DNA of 39,205 nucleotides from NCBI RefSeq assembly GCF_000175235.1, contig NZ_ACQT01000017.1:1-39205 (forward strand), read 5' to 3'. The translations under genes were made by a program, and so were the position numbers. Below the pieces are notes generated by a model, which saw nothing but the letters and a program-made list of their open reading frames with translations, had not been told where the DNA came from and searched no databases. The stretch comes from Acidovorax delafieldii 2AN. Its GTDB lineage: Bacteria; Pseudomonadota; Gammaproteobacteria; Burkholderiales; Burkholderiaceae_C. Positions 8,041-17,348 of the stretch are shown here, in pieces (positions within the stretch are counted from its first letter, which is position 1; every line of letters starts with the position of its first letter).

Positions 8041-9996
8041 ATGTCCCACACGACGACGCCCACCCGCCGTAAGGCCCTGCAATTCCTGGCAGGCGTTCCC
8101 CTGCTGCCGCTCGGCGCCAGCGCTTCCGCATCCCTGCTGGCCGCCTGCGGCGGTGGCAGCGACAGCTCGAGCGCCAGCTTTGTGTCTGCCAGCTTCACGT
8201 CGATGGCCGCACCCACGCTGGCCAACGCCGCCGCGATGGCCACGACCACGGTGGGCTCCACGCTGAACATCAAGCTCAGCGACGATACCGTGCAGTCTTA
8301 CTCGCTGGCCTACCAGCCCTTCTTCATCACGGGCGACATGGTCTCCGACGGCAAGGGCGGCAAGGTGCTGGCTGGCGGCTACTACGACATCAACAACAAG
8401 CCCATCATCGACAGCACGGTGGCTGGCAGCGAGCGCCAGTATTTCTCCGACTCGCCCGATGGCACCTCGCTGCTGACAGTGGCCAACCCCACGGTCACCG
8501 GCCTCAAGGGCAAGGCCGTGTTTGCCGTGGTGCAGTTCGAATACACCACCTGGGCCCAGGACGGCAAGACCGACATGTACGGCAAACTGCCCTCGCCCAT
8601 CGCCGTGCTCACGCTCGACCAGGACCAGGCCACCGGCAAGCTGAGCCTGGTGAAATACCACAACGTGGACACCTCGAAGGTGCACGGCCTGTGGATCACC
8701 TGCGGCGCGAGCCTGTCGCCCTGGGGCACCCACCTGTCGAGCGAGGAATATGAGCCCGATGCTTTCAGCATCGCCAGCAACACCATGTTCCAGACCTACA
8801 GCAAGAACCTGTTTGGCGACGCCACCAAGGCCAACCCCTACCACTACGGCCACATGCCCGAAGTGACGGTGAACCCCGACGGTACGGCCACCATCAAGAA
8901 GCATTTCTGCATGGGCCGCATTTCGCACGAACTGGTGCAGGTGATGCCTGACAACCGCACCACGCTGATGGGCGATGACGCCACCAACAGCGCCTACTTC
9001 GTGTTCGTGGCCGACAAGGAAAAAGACCTGTCCTCGGGCACGCTGTATGCCGCCAAGGTGGGTGCCGGCTTCTCCATCGACCCCAAAGCCACCACGGCCG
9101 CCCCCCTCACCTGGATCAAGCTGGGCTCGGCCACCAGCGCCGAGATCGAGCAGTTGGCCAACACGCTCAAGCCCACCGACATCATGTCCGTGGTGAGCAA
9201 GGACCCTGGCGACGCCACCTTCACCAAGATCGTGGCCAACGGCAAGACCGAGTGGATCAAGATCAACCCCGGCATGGAAAAGGCCGCCGCTTTCCTGGAA
9301 ACCCACCGCTACGCCGCCTACAAGGGCGCCAGCCTGGGCTTCACCAAGATGGAAGGCACCACGGTCAACATCAAGGACAAGGTCGCCTACTCTGCGCTGC
9401 AGAACGTCCAGTCGTCCATGGTGGCCGGCAACGCGGCCAATGTCCCGGGCAACGGCATCTCGGTGCCCAAGCAACTGGTGGCCGGCGCCGTGATGGCGCT
9501 GAACCTCAAGGGCGGGCAGAAGGACACGGCTGGCGCCGCCATCAACAGCGAGTGGATGCCGGTGGACACCAAGGCGTTGCTGGCCGGTGAAGACATCGCA
9601 GCCGACGCGCTGGGCAACACCGCGAACCCCAACAACATCGCCAACCCCGACAACCTGAAGTTCTCGGAAAAGATGCGCACGCTGTTCATCGGCGAAGACA
9701 GCAGCCAGCACGTCAACAACTTCCTGTGGGCCTACAACATCGACACGAAGCAGCTCTCGCGCGTGATGTCGATCCCCGCCGGCGGCGAATCCACCGGCCT
9801 GCACGCCGTGGACGAGATCAACGGCTGGACCTACATCATGAGCAACTTCCAGCACCCCGGCGACTGGGGCGGCATCCACAACGTGGTGAAAGACACGCTG
9901 GACCCGCTGATCAAGGCCAACTACAAGAACAAGGCCGGCGCCGCCGTGGGCTACCTCACCGGCACCCCCACCCAGATGAAGCTGGCGAAGGCCTGA
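8041..9996 (+). CDS. phoX: PhoX-type (DUF839) phosphatase, Tat-exported lipoprotein
   Basis: 651 residues. The N-terminus has a twin-arginine motif (TRRKALQFLAG, Arg9-Arg10), a hydrophobic stretch and a lipobox (LLAAC, Cys36). The protein should therefore be folded in the cytoplasm with its metals, exported by Tat and lipid-anchored. PhoX enzymes are Fe/Ca phosphomonoesterases that release phosphate outside the cytoplasm. Family marks are WITCGASLSPWGTH with Cys221, which in PhoX ligates iron, followed by SSEEYEPDA; then MGRISHELVQV; then TTLMGDDATNSAYFVF; and near the end LFIGEDSSQHVNN. The ATG at 8041 was chosen because it begins the signal sequence; the frame is open for 142 codons upstream. 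It is preceded by a Pho box and followed by a strong terminator. It belongs to the broader PhoX/DUF839 family, so activity is likely but inferred. Confidence 0.9.
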   Translation: MSHTTTPTRRKALQFLAGVPLLPLGASASASLLAACGGGSDSSSASFVSASFTSMAAPTLANAAAMATTTVGSTLNIKLSDDTVQSYSLAYQPFFITGDMVSDGKGGKVLAGGYYDINNKPIIDSTVAGSERQYFSDSPDGTSLLTVANPTVTGLKGKAVFAVVQFEYTTWAQDGKTDMYGKLPSPIAVLTLDQDQATGKLSLVKYHNVDTSKVHGLWITCGASLSPWGTHLSSEEYEPDAFSIASNTMFQTYSKNLFGDATKANPYHYGHMPEVTVNPDGTATIKKHFCMGRISHELVQVMPDNRTTLMGDDATNSAYFVFVADKEKDLSSGTLYAAKVGAGFSIDPKATTAAPLTWIKLGSATSAEIEQLANTLKPTDIMSVVSKDPGDATFTKIVANGKTEWIKINPGMEKAAAFLETHRYAAYKGASLGFTKMEGTTVNIKDKVAYSALQNVQSSMVAGNAANVPGNGISVPKQLVAGAVMALNLKGGQKDTAGAAINSEWMPVDTKALLAGEDIAADALGNTANPNNIANPDNLKFSEKMRTLFIGEDSSQHVNNFLWAYNIDTKQLSRVMSIPAGGESTGLHAVDEINGWTYIMSNFQHPGDWGGIHNVVKDTLDPLIKANYKNKAGAAVGYLTGTPTQMKLAKA

Positions 9997-10059
9997 GTGG
10001 CAGACAGCCGCGCGCAGCGGCTGATGCCCATCACGACGCTGCGCGACAAGCAGCACACC

Positions 10060-10087
10060 AAAGCGGGGCACAGGCCCCGCTTTTTTT
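10060..10087 (+). terminator. Intrinsic terminator of phoX
   Basis: AAGCGGGGC (10061-10069) pairs with GCCCCGCTT (10074-10082) across a four-base loop and is followed by a run of seven T. It lies 64 bases after the phoX stop. Confidence 0.9.
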
Positions 10088-10144
10088 ATGGCCCGTACGC
10101 TGCCGCCAGAGGAAACCAGGTACCCGGGGACCGGGGATTCAACA

Positions 10145-10200
10145 GAAAAAAGGCCTGCAGCGCTTGTGCATCATGCACAAGCCGCTCTCATTCATATCGC
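10145..10200. repeat. Dispersed palindromic repeat, copy B
   Basis: An A-run, GGCCTGCAGCGCTTGTGCAT, then ATGCACAAGCCGCTCTCA and a TTCATATCGC end. It shares the CTGCAGCGCTTG half with copy E. It lies between the convergent phoX and FUSC genes and may also act as a terminator for the minus-strand gene. Confidence 0.6.
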
Positions 10201-10226
10201 AAGCAGGGTGCCAGCCGTCGCGTGCT

Positions 10227-11408
10227 TCAGCGAGCGGTGCTGCGATGCTCGTGCAAATGGACCCGGTCGTCCACACTCGAAAAGATCACCGCAAACACGA
10301 TCCCCAGGGCCGCCCCCAGAATGGTGTCCAGCACGCGTTCCACGGGCAGATTTGCGCTGACCGCAGGCGAGGCCAGATAGGTCATCAACAGCGCCATCGG
10401 CGTCACGGTGATCTGGCCCAGCGCATAGTTGAAGCCGATCACCACCTCGGTGAGAAACTGGAACAGCACAATGGCCGCTACCAGTACCCAGAAGGACGGG
10501 TGCTGCGCCAGGATGGCCCAGACGACAAAGGCCCCCACCACGGTTCCTGCCATGCGCTGCAAAGACCGGTTCATGGTGACATGCAGATGCCCGCCCTGCA
10601 TCACGGCGGTGGCGCCAATCGCGGCCCAGGAGGGATGCTGCCAGCCGGCGCCATGGGCGATCAGCGCGGCCAGGGCCGCCACCACGGCAATGCGAGCGCC
10701 AGCTATCCACTGATGGCTGACCGGCGGCACGTGGACCGGAGGCAGGCGCAGATGGGCCATGCCAGGCGCGCGCAAATGGTCGGTCAACACGCATGTGATC
10801 CAGGCGATCGCACCACCCGCCAGCGTGGCCAGCGTCCGCATCGCCACGGTGTCCAGCGAATCCACCGGCGAAAGCGAAGCCCCGGCCGCAAACACGATGA
10901 TCACGGCGCCCGGCCCACCCAGCTGCCAGTGCGCCACGGCAATGGTCGAGCCCCCGGCCACCAGCGCCAGAATGAGCATGAGCACCACCAGCGGCGCCCC
11001 AAGGAACGAGGCCAGCGTTGGCAGGAAAACCCCCAATGTCAGCAGCGCGGCGCAGATCAGCACGATCTGCATGCGCCGCCGGCCCAGGGGCGCAAACCGG
11101 CCGAACAGCGCCGCCAGGGCCCCCAGTGCCGGAAAGCCGACCAGGTGGGGCCAGGGCGAGAAATGGGCCAGCACCAGGGCGATCAACACCGCCAACGCCG
11201 ACTGCAAACCGGCCACGCCGGCGATGCGCAACGACACTGGCGGAACGATGGACAGGCTTTCCTGCCACTGTGCCGGGCTGAGCAGATGGCGCGCCGAGTG
11301 GCTACGGGTGACGTGGGGGGGCTGCCGCGCCGCCGAATCCGTGCGGGCACCCGATGCTTTGGATCCGGGCAAGGATTTTGCGTTCTTTGTTTTGCGCTGG
11401 GCAGACAT
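10227..11408 (-). CDS. FUSC-family inner-membrane protein
   Basis: 393 residues. After a basic, disordered N-terminus of about 60 residues come two sets of five or so hydrophobic segments (roughly 65-200 and 225-370) separated by a polar linker. This is the duplicated membrane half seen in the FUSC family, which includes the aromatic acid efflux protein AaeB and YccS. Motifs such as GFPALGALAALFGRF and HPSWAAIGATAVMQGGHLH fit FUSC_2-type members. Such proteins are linked with efflux of organic acids or drugs, but the substrate cannot be inferred. The ATG at 11408 is the longest ATG start. No partner HlyD-like gene lies beside it, unlike aaeAB operons. Confidence 0.75.
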   Translation of the reverse strand: MSAQRKTKNAKSLPGSKASGARTDSAARQPPHVTRSHSARHLLSPAQWQESLSIVPPVSLRIAGVAGLQSALAVLIALVLAHFSPWPHLVGFPALGALAALFGRFAPLGRRRMQIVLICAALLTLGVFLPTLASFLGAPLVVLMLILALVAGGSTIAVAHWQLGGPGAVIIVFAAGASLSPVDSLDTVAMRTLATLAGGAIAWITCVLTDHLRAPGMAHLRLPPVHVPPVSHQWIAGARIAVVAALAALIAHGAGWQHPSWAAIGATAVMQGGHLHVTMNRSLQRMAGTVVGAFVVWAILAQHPSFWVLVAAIVLFQFLTEVVIGFNYALGQITVTPMALLMTYLASPAVSANLPVERVLDTILGAALGIVFAVIFSSVDDRVHLHEHRSTAR

Positions 11409-11711
11409 ATGTGGACTTCCGATATGCGGGCTTCAGAAGAAAATCGGGCCGGCTGACCACGGGCCCCTGCCCAAGCCCCAGCGCCGATGACACGGCCACT
11501 CATTCCGGCCAATGGCTTTTACAGGGCAATGGATCGCGCAGGGGCGGGGTGGAACTCCCAACCGCCCCACCACTGCGACGAAGCCGACCGGCGAAACGCC
11601 ATCGCTCCAAGGCAAGCCCGCATGCGGCTTTTTTCATGATAACTGCCGTTCTATTGCCGAGCGGTTGAGGGGCTGAGCACACCGATCAAGCACCAGCCAG
11701 CGCCCCAGCGG
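11409..11711. other. Intergenic region between FUSC gene and uvrD
   Basis: About 300 bases. A short hairpin with a T-run reads AAGCC...GGCTTTTTT at 11614-11634 on the plus strand, but no plus-strand gene ends nearby, so its role is unclear. I see no open frame with a family match and no convincing promoter for the FUSC gene. Confidence 0.4.
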
Positions 11712-14177
11712 CTATTCCACCACCGTGAGCTTGGCCACCGACAGCGCCAGCCACTTGGTGCCGTGGCGCGGGAAGTTGACCTGCGCCCGTGCGTCGTCAC
11801 CCGTGCCCTCGATGGCCAGCACCTTGCCTTCGCCGAACTTGGTGTGGAACACCGCAATGCCCGCGCGAAGGCCATGCGAGGGTGCCGCCTTCTGCGGTGG
11901 CACGGGCGGGCTGGCAAAAGTCTCGGATTTGAAGCCAAATTGGCCTCTGGCGCTTGCCCCATAAGCACCACCAGCTCCTGAATAAGGAGCAGACCCGGGC
12001 ATGAAAGATCCGAAGCCCTGCTGCTTGGGCGTGATCCACTTGAGCGCGCCTTCAGGCAATTCGTCAAAGAAGCGGCTCTTGGCGTTGTAGCGCGTCTGGC
12101 CATGCAGCATGCGTGTTTGCGAATGGCTCAGGTACAGGCGCTTGCGAGCACGGGTAATGGCCACGTACATCAGGCGGCGCTCTTCCTCCAGGCCATCGCG
12201 GTCGCTGGAGGAGTTGTCGTGCGGGAACAGGCCCTCTTCCATACCGCCGATGAACACGCAGTCAAACTCCAGGCCCTTGCTGGCGTGCACGGTCATGAGC
12301 TGCACGGCGTCTTGCCCGGCCTGGGCCTGGTTGTCGCCAGCCTCCAGCGCGGCGTGGGTGAGGAAGGCCGCCAGCGGCGACAGCGTTTCGCCGGTGTCGG
12401 CGTCCACGATCCCGGGCACGGCGGGCTTCAACGGTTCATCGAGCAGCGGTGCATGGGGGTCGATGCCCTGGCTGACCGCACTTTGCGTGAGTGGCGTGCC
12501 GTGCTCGTCGAGCGGCAGGGCCACGGCGTCGCGGCCGAAGCCTTCTTGCGTGACAAAGCTCTCGGCGGCGTTGACGAGTTCCTGCAAGTTCTCGATGCGG
12601 TCGGCGCCCTCTTTTTCGGTGCGGAAATGCTCCACCAGCCCCGTGGATTCGAGCATCTGCTCGATGATGCCGCGCAGGTTCAGGCCCTGGGTCTGCTCGC
12701 GCAGCACATCGACCATGGCCACAAACGCGCCCAGGTTGGCGCCCGCCTTCCCGGGCACGGCGCTCACGGCGTCGTGCAGCGAGCAACCGGCGGCGCGGGC
12801 CGCGTCCTGCAGCACCTCGATGCTGCGCGCGCCAATGCCGCGCGGTGGAAAGTTGACCACGCGCGTGAAGCTGGTGTCGTCGTGCGGGTTCTCCAACAGG
12901 CGCAGGTAGGCCAGTGCGTGCTTGATTTCGGCGCGCTCAAAAAACCGCAGACCGCCGTACACGCGGTAGGGCACAGATGCATTGAACAGCGCCGATTCAA
13001 TCACCCGGCTTTGCGCATTGCTGCGGTAGAGCACGGCGATTTCCTTGCGCTCAAAGCCGTCATTCCTCACCAGCTGCTTGATCTCGTCGAGCATCCACTG
13101 CGCCTCGGCCAGGTCGGAGCTGGCCTCGTACACGCGCACGGGCTCGCCCGCGCCCTGCGTGGTGCGCAGGTTCTTGCCCAGGCGGCGGCTGTTGTGGCTG
13201 ATGAGCGCGTTGGCCGAGTCGAGGATGTTGCTGTAGCTGCGGTAGTTCTGCTCCAGCTTGATCTGGCGCTGCACATCGAATTCGCGCACAAAGTCCGTCA
13301 TGTTGCCCACGCGCGCGCCGCGAAAGGCGTAGATGCTCTGGTCGTCGTCGCCCACGGCGATGACGCTGCCGCGCGCCTCGTAGCGCCCGCCCACGTCGTT
13401 GCCGGCCAGCTGCTTGAGCCAGGCGTACTGCAGCTTGTTGGTGTCCTGGAACTCATCGACCAGGATGTGCTGGAACCGGCGCTGGTAGTGCTCGCGGATG
13501 GGGTCGTTGTCGCGCAGCAGCTCGTAGCTGCGCAGCATCAGCTCGCCAAAGTCCACCACGCCTTCGCGCTGGCATTGTTCTTCGTACAGCTGGTAGATCT
13601 CGACCTTCTTGCGGCTGTCGCTGTCGTGCGTGGGCACATCGCCGGGGCGCATGCCTTCCTCTTTGCAGTTGGCGATGAAGTAGGCCAGTTGCTTGGGCGG
13701 AAAGCGCTCATCGTCCACGTTGTGCTGCTTGCACAAGCGCTTGATGGCAGAGAGCTGGTCTTGCGTGTCCAGGATCTGAAACGCCTGCGGCAGCCCCGCC
13801 GCCTTGTGGTGGGCGCGCAGCAGCCGGTTGCACAGGCCATGGAAGGTGCCGATCCACATTCCGCGCACGTTGACCGGCAGCATGGCCGACAGGCGCGCCA
13901 CCATCTCCTTGGCGGCCTTGTTGGTAAAGGTGACGGCAAGGATGCCGCCGGGTGTGGCATAGCCGTTTTGCAGCAGCCAGGCGATGCGGGTGGTGAGCAC
14001 CCGGGTCTTGCCCGAGCCAGCACCCGCCAGGATGAGCGCATGGCCTGCGGGCAGCGTCACAGCGGCCAGTTGCTCATCGTTCAGGTTGGCCAGAAGGGGC
14101 GACGCAGCGGAGGCCGCGCCGGGATGTGGGGGAACCAGGGGGTCTGGCACACCCGAAAACGGGTCTTGTGGGAACAT
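11712..14177 (-). CDS. uvrD: ATP-dependent DNA helicase UvrD (helicase II)
   Basis: 821 residues. It unwinds DNA 3'-5' in nucleotide excision and mismatch repair. Superfamily 1 motifs are complete: Q motif LNDEQLAAV, motif I AGAGSGKTRVL, motif II LVDEFQDTN, motif III AVGDDDQSIYAFRGA, motif V VHASKGLEFDCVF with EEGLFPH, and motif VI YVAITRARKRLYL. The C-terminal Tudor-like domain is present (VFHTKFGEGKVLAIEG...TKWLALSVAKL). Between motifs V and VI the protein is normal; a serine/glycine-rich linker precedes the Tudor part. The start is the ATG at 14177-14175, because the upstream open frame has no family resemblance. A TACAAT lies six bases before the ATG without a Shine-Dalgarno, suggesting a leaderless message. 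The next gene starts 42 bases away on the other strand. Confidence 0.96.
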   Translation of the reverse strand: MFPQDPFSGVPDPLVPPHPGAASAASPLLANLNDEQLAAVTLPAGHALILAGAGSGKTRVLTTRIAWLLQNGYATPGGILAVTFTNKAAKEMVARLSAMLPVNVRGMWIGTFHGLCNRLLRAHHKAAGLPQAFQILDTQDQLSAIKRLCKQHNVDDERFPPKQLAYFIANCKEEGMRPGDVPTHDSDSRKKVEIYQLYEEQCQREGVVDFGELMLRSYELLRDNDPIREHYQRRFQHILVDEFQDTNKLQYAWLKQLAGNDVGGRYEARGSVIAVGDDDQSIYAFRGARVGNMTDFVREFDVQRQIKLEQNYRSYSNILDSANALISHNSRRLGKNLRTTQGAGEPVRVYEASSDLAEAQWMLDEIKQLVRNDGFERKEIAVLYRSNAQSRVIESALFNASVPYRVYGGLRFFERAEIKHALAYLRLLENPHDDTSFTRVVNFPPRGIGARSIEVLQDAARAAGCSLHDAVSAVPGKAGANLGAFVAMVDVLREQTQGLNLRGIIEQMLESTGLVEHFRTEKEGADRIENLQELVNAAESFVTQEGFGRDAVALPLDEHGTPLTQSAVSQGIDPHAPLLDEPLKPAVPGIVDADTGETLSPLAAFLTHAALEAGDNQAQAGQDAVQLMTVHASKGLEFDCVFIGGMEEGLFPHDNSSSDRDGLEEERRLMYVAITRARKRLYLSHSQTRMLHGQTRYNAKSRFFDELPEGALKWITPKQQGFGSFMPGSAPYSGAGGAYGASARGQFGFKSETFASPPVPPQKAAPSHGLRAGIAVFHTKFGEGKVLAIEGTGDDARAQVNFPRHGTKWLALSVAKLTVVE

Positions 14178-14183
14178 GGGGCC

Positions 14184-14189
14184 ATTGTA
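14184..14189 (-). promoter_or_regulatory. Candidate -10 of uvrD (leaderless start)
   Basis: TACAAT on the minus strand, then GGCCCC, then the uvrD ATG. The layout is nearly identical to the DUF2782 gene start at 5285. I see no good -35. Confidence 0.45.
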
Positions 14190-14219
14190 GAAAGCCCCCC
14201 AGCCTGCCCGGCCCGCACC

Positions 14220-14936
14220 ATGAAAAACATTGCCTGCACCCTGGGCGCCCTTCTGGCGCTGGGATACGTGCCAATCGCTGCGGCCCAGGCCAGTTGCAGC
14301 AGCGACGGCACCGCACCACCTATCGCCGTGTTCGAGCGCTTCATCAGCGCGGACTGCGAGGCCTGCTGGAGCGAAACTGCCACGCCCGCGCCTTCGGCCG
14401 CGGGGGGCGCCGTGGTGCTGGACTGGATCGTGCCCACCCCTGCCGGCGAGGACGCGCCGCTGTCGGCCGCGGCCACTTCCGAAGCCTTGGCACGCCTGCA
14501 AGCGCTGGGCCGGGCGGCGCCGACGACCACGGACGTTTTCATCTCGCCGGTGGAGGGGGCACTGCCCGCGCGGATAAGGGTGGCCCACGGCTTGCCATTC
14601 AACGACTACGTGGGCGCGGGCCTGTCCTTCGCCCCGGCGCATGCGCCGCGAGGAATGGCGGCCGCGCCCGGCGATCTCGGCCTTTACCTGGTGCTTGTGG
14701 AATCGGTGCCCGCCGGCGCCGATGGCTCGGCCGTGGCGCGCAATGTCGTGAGAGCCGTTTTTTCAGCGCCATGGCGCCCTGGCGGCGCCCCCACCGCGGC
14801 GCGGCCGCTGCCGTGGAAAGAGGTGCGGTCGATGCGCATTCCGGACAGCACCCAGCCGGGGCGGCTGCGAGTGCTGGGCTGGGTGCACGATGCCCACGGC
14901 CGCGTGCTGGCGGCTGCCCAGTCGGTATGCCGGTGA
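14220..14936 (+). CDS. Exported protein of unknown function with a CxxC-like motif
   Basis: 238 residues from the ATG at 14220. MKNIACTLGALLALGYVPIA and the following AAAQA form a signal peptide. The mature protein opens with SCSSDG, then VFERFISADCEACWSE, and a WIVPTPAGEDAPLSA segment. The pattern of a strand, then phenylalanine, then a Cys-X-X-Cys is like the start of thioredoxin-fold secreted proteins such as DUF1223, but the rest does not match well enough to name it. A last cysteine sits two residues from the end. It is divergent from uvrD, with 42 bases between start codons. A possible terminator follows at 14984. Confidence 0.65.
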   Translation: MKNIACTLGALLALGYVPIAAAQASCSSDGTAPPIAVFERFISADCEACWSETATPAPSAAGGAVVLDWIVPTPAGEDAPLSAAATSEALARLQALGRAAPTTTDVFISPVEGALPARIRVAHGLPFNDYVGAGLSFAPAHAPRGMAAAPGDLGLYLVLVESVPAGADGSAVARNVVRAVFSAPWRPGGAPTAARPLPWKEVRSMRIPDSTQPGRLRVLGWVHDAHGRVLAAAQSVCR

Positions 14937-14983
14937 TACCGCTGGCGTTATGACGCCATCGGAGCAGGCGGGTAGAATCAATC

Positions 14984-15016
14984 ACCGGGCCCAAGTTTCT
15001 TGACGTCCGGTTTTTT
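14984..15016 (+). terminator. Possible terminator before guaC
   Basis: ACCGG (14984-14988) and CCGGT (15007-15011) enclose an inner CAAG/CTTG pair, and the stem is followed by TTTTTTT. It most simply ends the 14220 gene. A TAGAAT at 14973 lies just before it, so a role in the guaC leader is a weaker alternative. Confidence 0.5.
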
Positions 15017-15142
15017 TGCGCCTGCGCAGAGCAGGGCTCGGTGCGGACTTCCACGTCCCCGCCCGCATGACCGGTCCGACAGCCAAGCGCCCACCGCAGC
15101 AGAAATCGTTTTGCTGCGTCCTTTCACGGAGCTTGGAATCTC

Positions 15143-16120
15143 ATGGAAATCTTCGACTACGACAACATCCTGCTGCTGCCACGCAAATGCCGCGTGGAAA
15201 GCCGCTCGGAGTGCGACGCCAGCGTGGAGCTGGGCGGCCGCAGCTTCCGCATTCCGGTGGTGCCCGCCAACATGAAGACGGTGGTGGACGAGAAAATCTG
15301 CACCTGGCTGGCGCAAAACGGCTACTTCTACGTGATGCACCGCTTTGACCTGGACAACCTGCAGTTCGTGAAGGACATGCATGCCAAGGGTTGCTACGCA
15401 TCAATCTCGCTGGGCGTGAAAGCCCCCGACTACGCCACCGTGGACCAGTTGGTGGCACAGGGCATCACGCCCGAGTACATTACCATCGACATCGCCCACG
15501 GCCATGCCGACAGCGTGAAGAACATGATTACCTACCTCAAGGACAAGCTGCCCCGGGCGTTTGTGATTGCAGGCAACGTGGCCACACCCGAAGCCATCAT
15601 CGACCTCGAAAACTGGGGTGCCGACGCCACCAAGGTGGGCGTGGGCCCGGGCAAGGTGTGCATCACCAAGCTCAAGACAGGTTTCGGCACGGGCGGCTGG
15701 CAGCTGTCGGCGCTCAAGTGGTGCGCGCGCGTGGCCACCAAGCCCATCATTGCCGACGGCGGCATCCGCAGCCACGGCGACATCGCCAAGAGCATCCGCT
15801 TTGGCGCAACCATGGTGATGATCGGTTCGCTGTTCGCAGGCCACGAGGAATCGCCGGGCAAGACCGTGGAAGTGGATGGCGAGCTCTTCAAGGAGTACTA
15901 CGGCTCGGCCAGCGACTTCAACAAGGGCGAATACAAGCACGTGGAAGGCAAGCGAATTCTCGAGCCCATCAAGGGCCGGCTGGCCGAAACGCTGATCGAG
16001 ATGGAGCAGGACGTGCAAAGCTCGATCAGCTACGCCGGCGGCACCAAGCTGATGGATGTGCGCAAGGTGAACTACGTGATCCTGGGTGGCGACAACGCGG
16101 GCGAACACTTGCTGATGTAA
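15143..16120 (+). CDS. guaC: GMP reductase (GuaC2-like)
   Basis: 325 residues. It converts GMP to IMP with NADPH and ammonia release, feeding guanine nucleotides back to the purine pool. The IMPDH/GMPR barrel is complete: an N-terminal [10 protein letters not shown], the phosphate-binding [20 protein letters not shown], and the catalytic cysteine in [15 protein letters not shown]. There are no CBS domains, which separates it from IMP dehydrogenase. Details such as the [17 protein letters not shown] loop and the [12 protein letters not shown] and [13 protein letters not shown] segments resemble the shorter Bacillus-type enzyme more than E. coli GuaC. The ATG at 15143 is preceded by a purine-rich GGAGCTTGGAA, though its spacing is loose. 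It stands alone between unrelated genes. Confidence 0.93.
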   Translation: MEIFDYDNILLLPRKCRVESRSECDASVELGGRSFRIPVVPANMKTVVDEKICTWLAQNGYFYVMHRFDLDNLQFVKDMHAKGCYASISLGVKAPDYATVDQLVAQGITPEYITIDIAHGHADSVKNMITYLKDKLPRAFVIAGNVATPEAIIDLENWGADATKVGVGPGKVCITKLKTGFGTGGWQLSALKWCARVATKPIIADGGIRSHGDIAKSIRFGATMVMIGSLFAGHEESPGKTVEVDGELFKEYYGSASDFNKGEYKHVEGKRILEPIKGRLAETLIEMEQDVQSSISYAGGTKLMDVRKVNYVILGGDNAGEHLLM

Positions 16121-16379
16121 AAGTGCCCGGGGCGCGCATGGCGCCGCATGCCCTGCCCTCATTCAGGGGGTGCACGGCGGCGTGATGACGGCTGCCCTGC
16201 TGGGGTCACCAATGCGGCCGCCGCGTACCAGCCGGCTGCCCTGCGGCTGGCTAACAGCCTGCTTTGACCCCGCCCACAGCTCTCCGCCAGCAGCCGGGTC
16301 AGCGCTGCAAGCTCGCTGACAGGGAATGGCGGCGAAAAAGACCATGATGGCGGCAGAAAAACCTGCCAAGGATCAGCGC

Positions 16380-17267
16380 ATGACCACTACCTCCCCCCTT
16401 CGCATTGCCGTGCTGGGCATCGGCCTGATGGGGTTGCCCATGGCCCGCCGCCTGTGCGAAGCGGGCCACCAGGTGCACGTTTGGAACCGGACCCGCGCCA
16501 AGGCAGAGCCGCTGGCCAGCGCAGGCGCCCAGGTGCACGACGCCGCCGCCGACGCCGTGCGCCCTGCCGATTTCGTGATCAGCCTGCTCGAAAACGGGCC
16601 GGTCGTGCACCACGTGCTGTTTGAGCTGGGCGCCGCCCAGGCCATGCGCAAGGGCGCGCTGTTCATCGACATGGCGTCGATACAACCACGCGAAGCACGC
16701 GACCATGCAGCACGCCTGGACGAAATGGGCCTGGCCCATCTGGATGCCCCCGTTTCCGGCGGCACCGTGGGTGCCGAGCAGGGCACGCTTGCCATCATGG
16801 CCGGAGGCAAGGCACAGGATTTTGCGCGCGCCCAGCCCGTCTTTGCGGTACTCGGCCGTGCCACCCATGTGGGGCCCCACGGCGCAGGCCAATTGGCCAA
16901 GCTGGCCAACCAGATGATCGTGGGCATCACCATCGGCGCAGTGGCGGAAGCGCTGCTCTTTGCTGCCAAAGGGGGCGCCGACATGGCCAAAGTGCGCGAG
17001 GCCATCAGCGGCGGCTTTGCAGACAGCCGCATCCTTGCGTTGCATGGCCAGCGCATGGTGGAACGCGACTTTGCCCCGCGCGGCCGCATGACAGTGCAGC
17101 TCAAGGACCTGGACAACGCCTTGATCACCGCGCAGGAAATCGGGTTCGATGCGCCCATCACCACGCTTTTCGACACGCTGTACCGTGACGGCGTCGAACA
17201 CGGACTGGGGCAACTCGACCACAGCGGCCTGTTCGTGGAACTGGCCAGCCGCAACGCGATGCAATAA
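16380..17267 (+). CDS. NAD(P)-dependent oxidoreductase of the 3-hydroxyisobutyrate dehydrogenase family
   Basis: 295 residues, the standard length. The N-terminal Rossmann motif is VLGIGLMGLPMARRLCEAG. The substrate loop is DAPVSGGTVGAEQGTLAIMAGG. The catalytic lysine lies in QLAKLANQMIVG, and KDLDNAL is present near the C-terminus. The family covers 3-hydroxyisobutyrate dehydrogenase, tartronate semialdehyde reductase (GlxR/GarR) and similar beta-hydroxyacid dehydrogenases. No catabolic genes lie beside it, so the substrate stays open. The start at 16380 was chosen because AAGGA sits seven bases upstream; an open ATG at 16326 would add 18 residues but has no properly spaced ribosome-binding site. 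Confidence 0.85.
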   Translation: MTTTSPLRIAVLGIGLMGLPMARRLCEAGHQVHVWNRTRAKAEPLASAGAQVHDAAADAVRPADFVISLLENGPVVHHVLFELGAAQAMRKGALFIDMASIQPREARDHAARLDEMGLAHLDAPVSGGTVGAEQGTLAIMAGGKAQDFARAQPVFAVLGRATHVGPHGAGQLAKLANQMIVGITIGAVAEALLFAAKGGADMAKVREAISGGFADSRILALHGQRMVERDFAPRGRMTVQLKDLDNALITAQEIGFDAPITTLFDTLYRDGVEHGLGQLDHSGLFVELASRNAMQ

Positions 17268-17280
17268 TTTTTTGACCGAG

Positions 17281-17310
17281 TTGCCAAGGCTGCCAAAATT
17301 AGTGCATAAT
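17281..17310 (+). promoter_or_regulatory. Promoter of tRNA-Lys
   Basis: TTGCCA (17281-17286), 18 bases, then CATAAT (17305-17310) preceded by TG, an extended -10. The tRNA begins 38 bases downstream. Confidence 0.7.
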
Positions 17311-17348
17311 TCGAGGCTCAGCAGCAATGCTGATAGATTAAAAAGTTT

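Noticed and set aside
7948-10071. A 707-codon minus-strand frame opposite phoX
   Set aside because: It has Gly/Val/His/Arg-rich shadow composition, while phoX on the plus strand has all family motifs.
12102-14219. A long plus-strand open frame opposite uvrD, continuing into the 14220 gene
   Set aside because: Only the part from 14220 has a signal peptide and sensible sequence; the rest is the antisense shadow of uvrD.
15017-15142. A purine riboswitch in the guaC leader
   Set aside because: I see no purine-aptamer pattern; the leader is only GC-rich.
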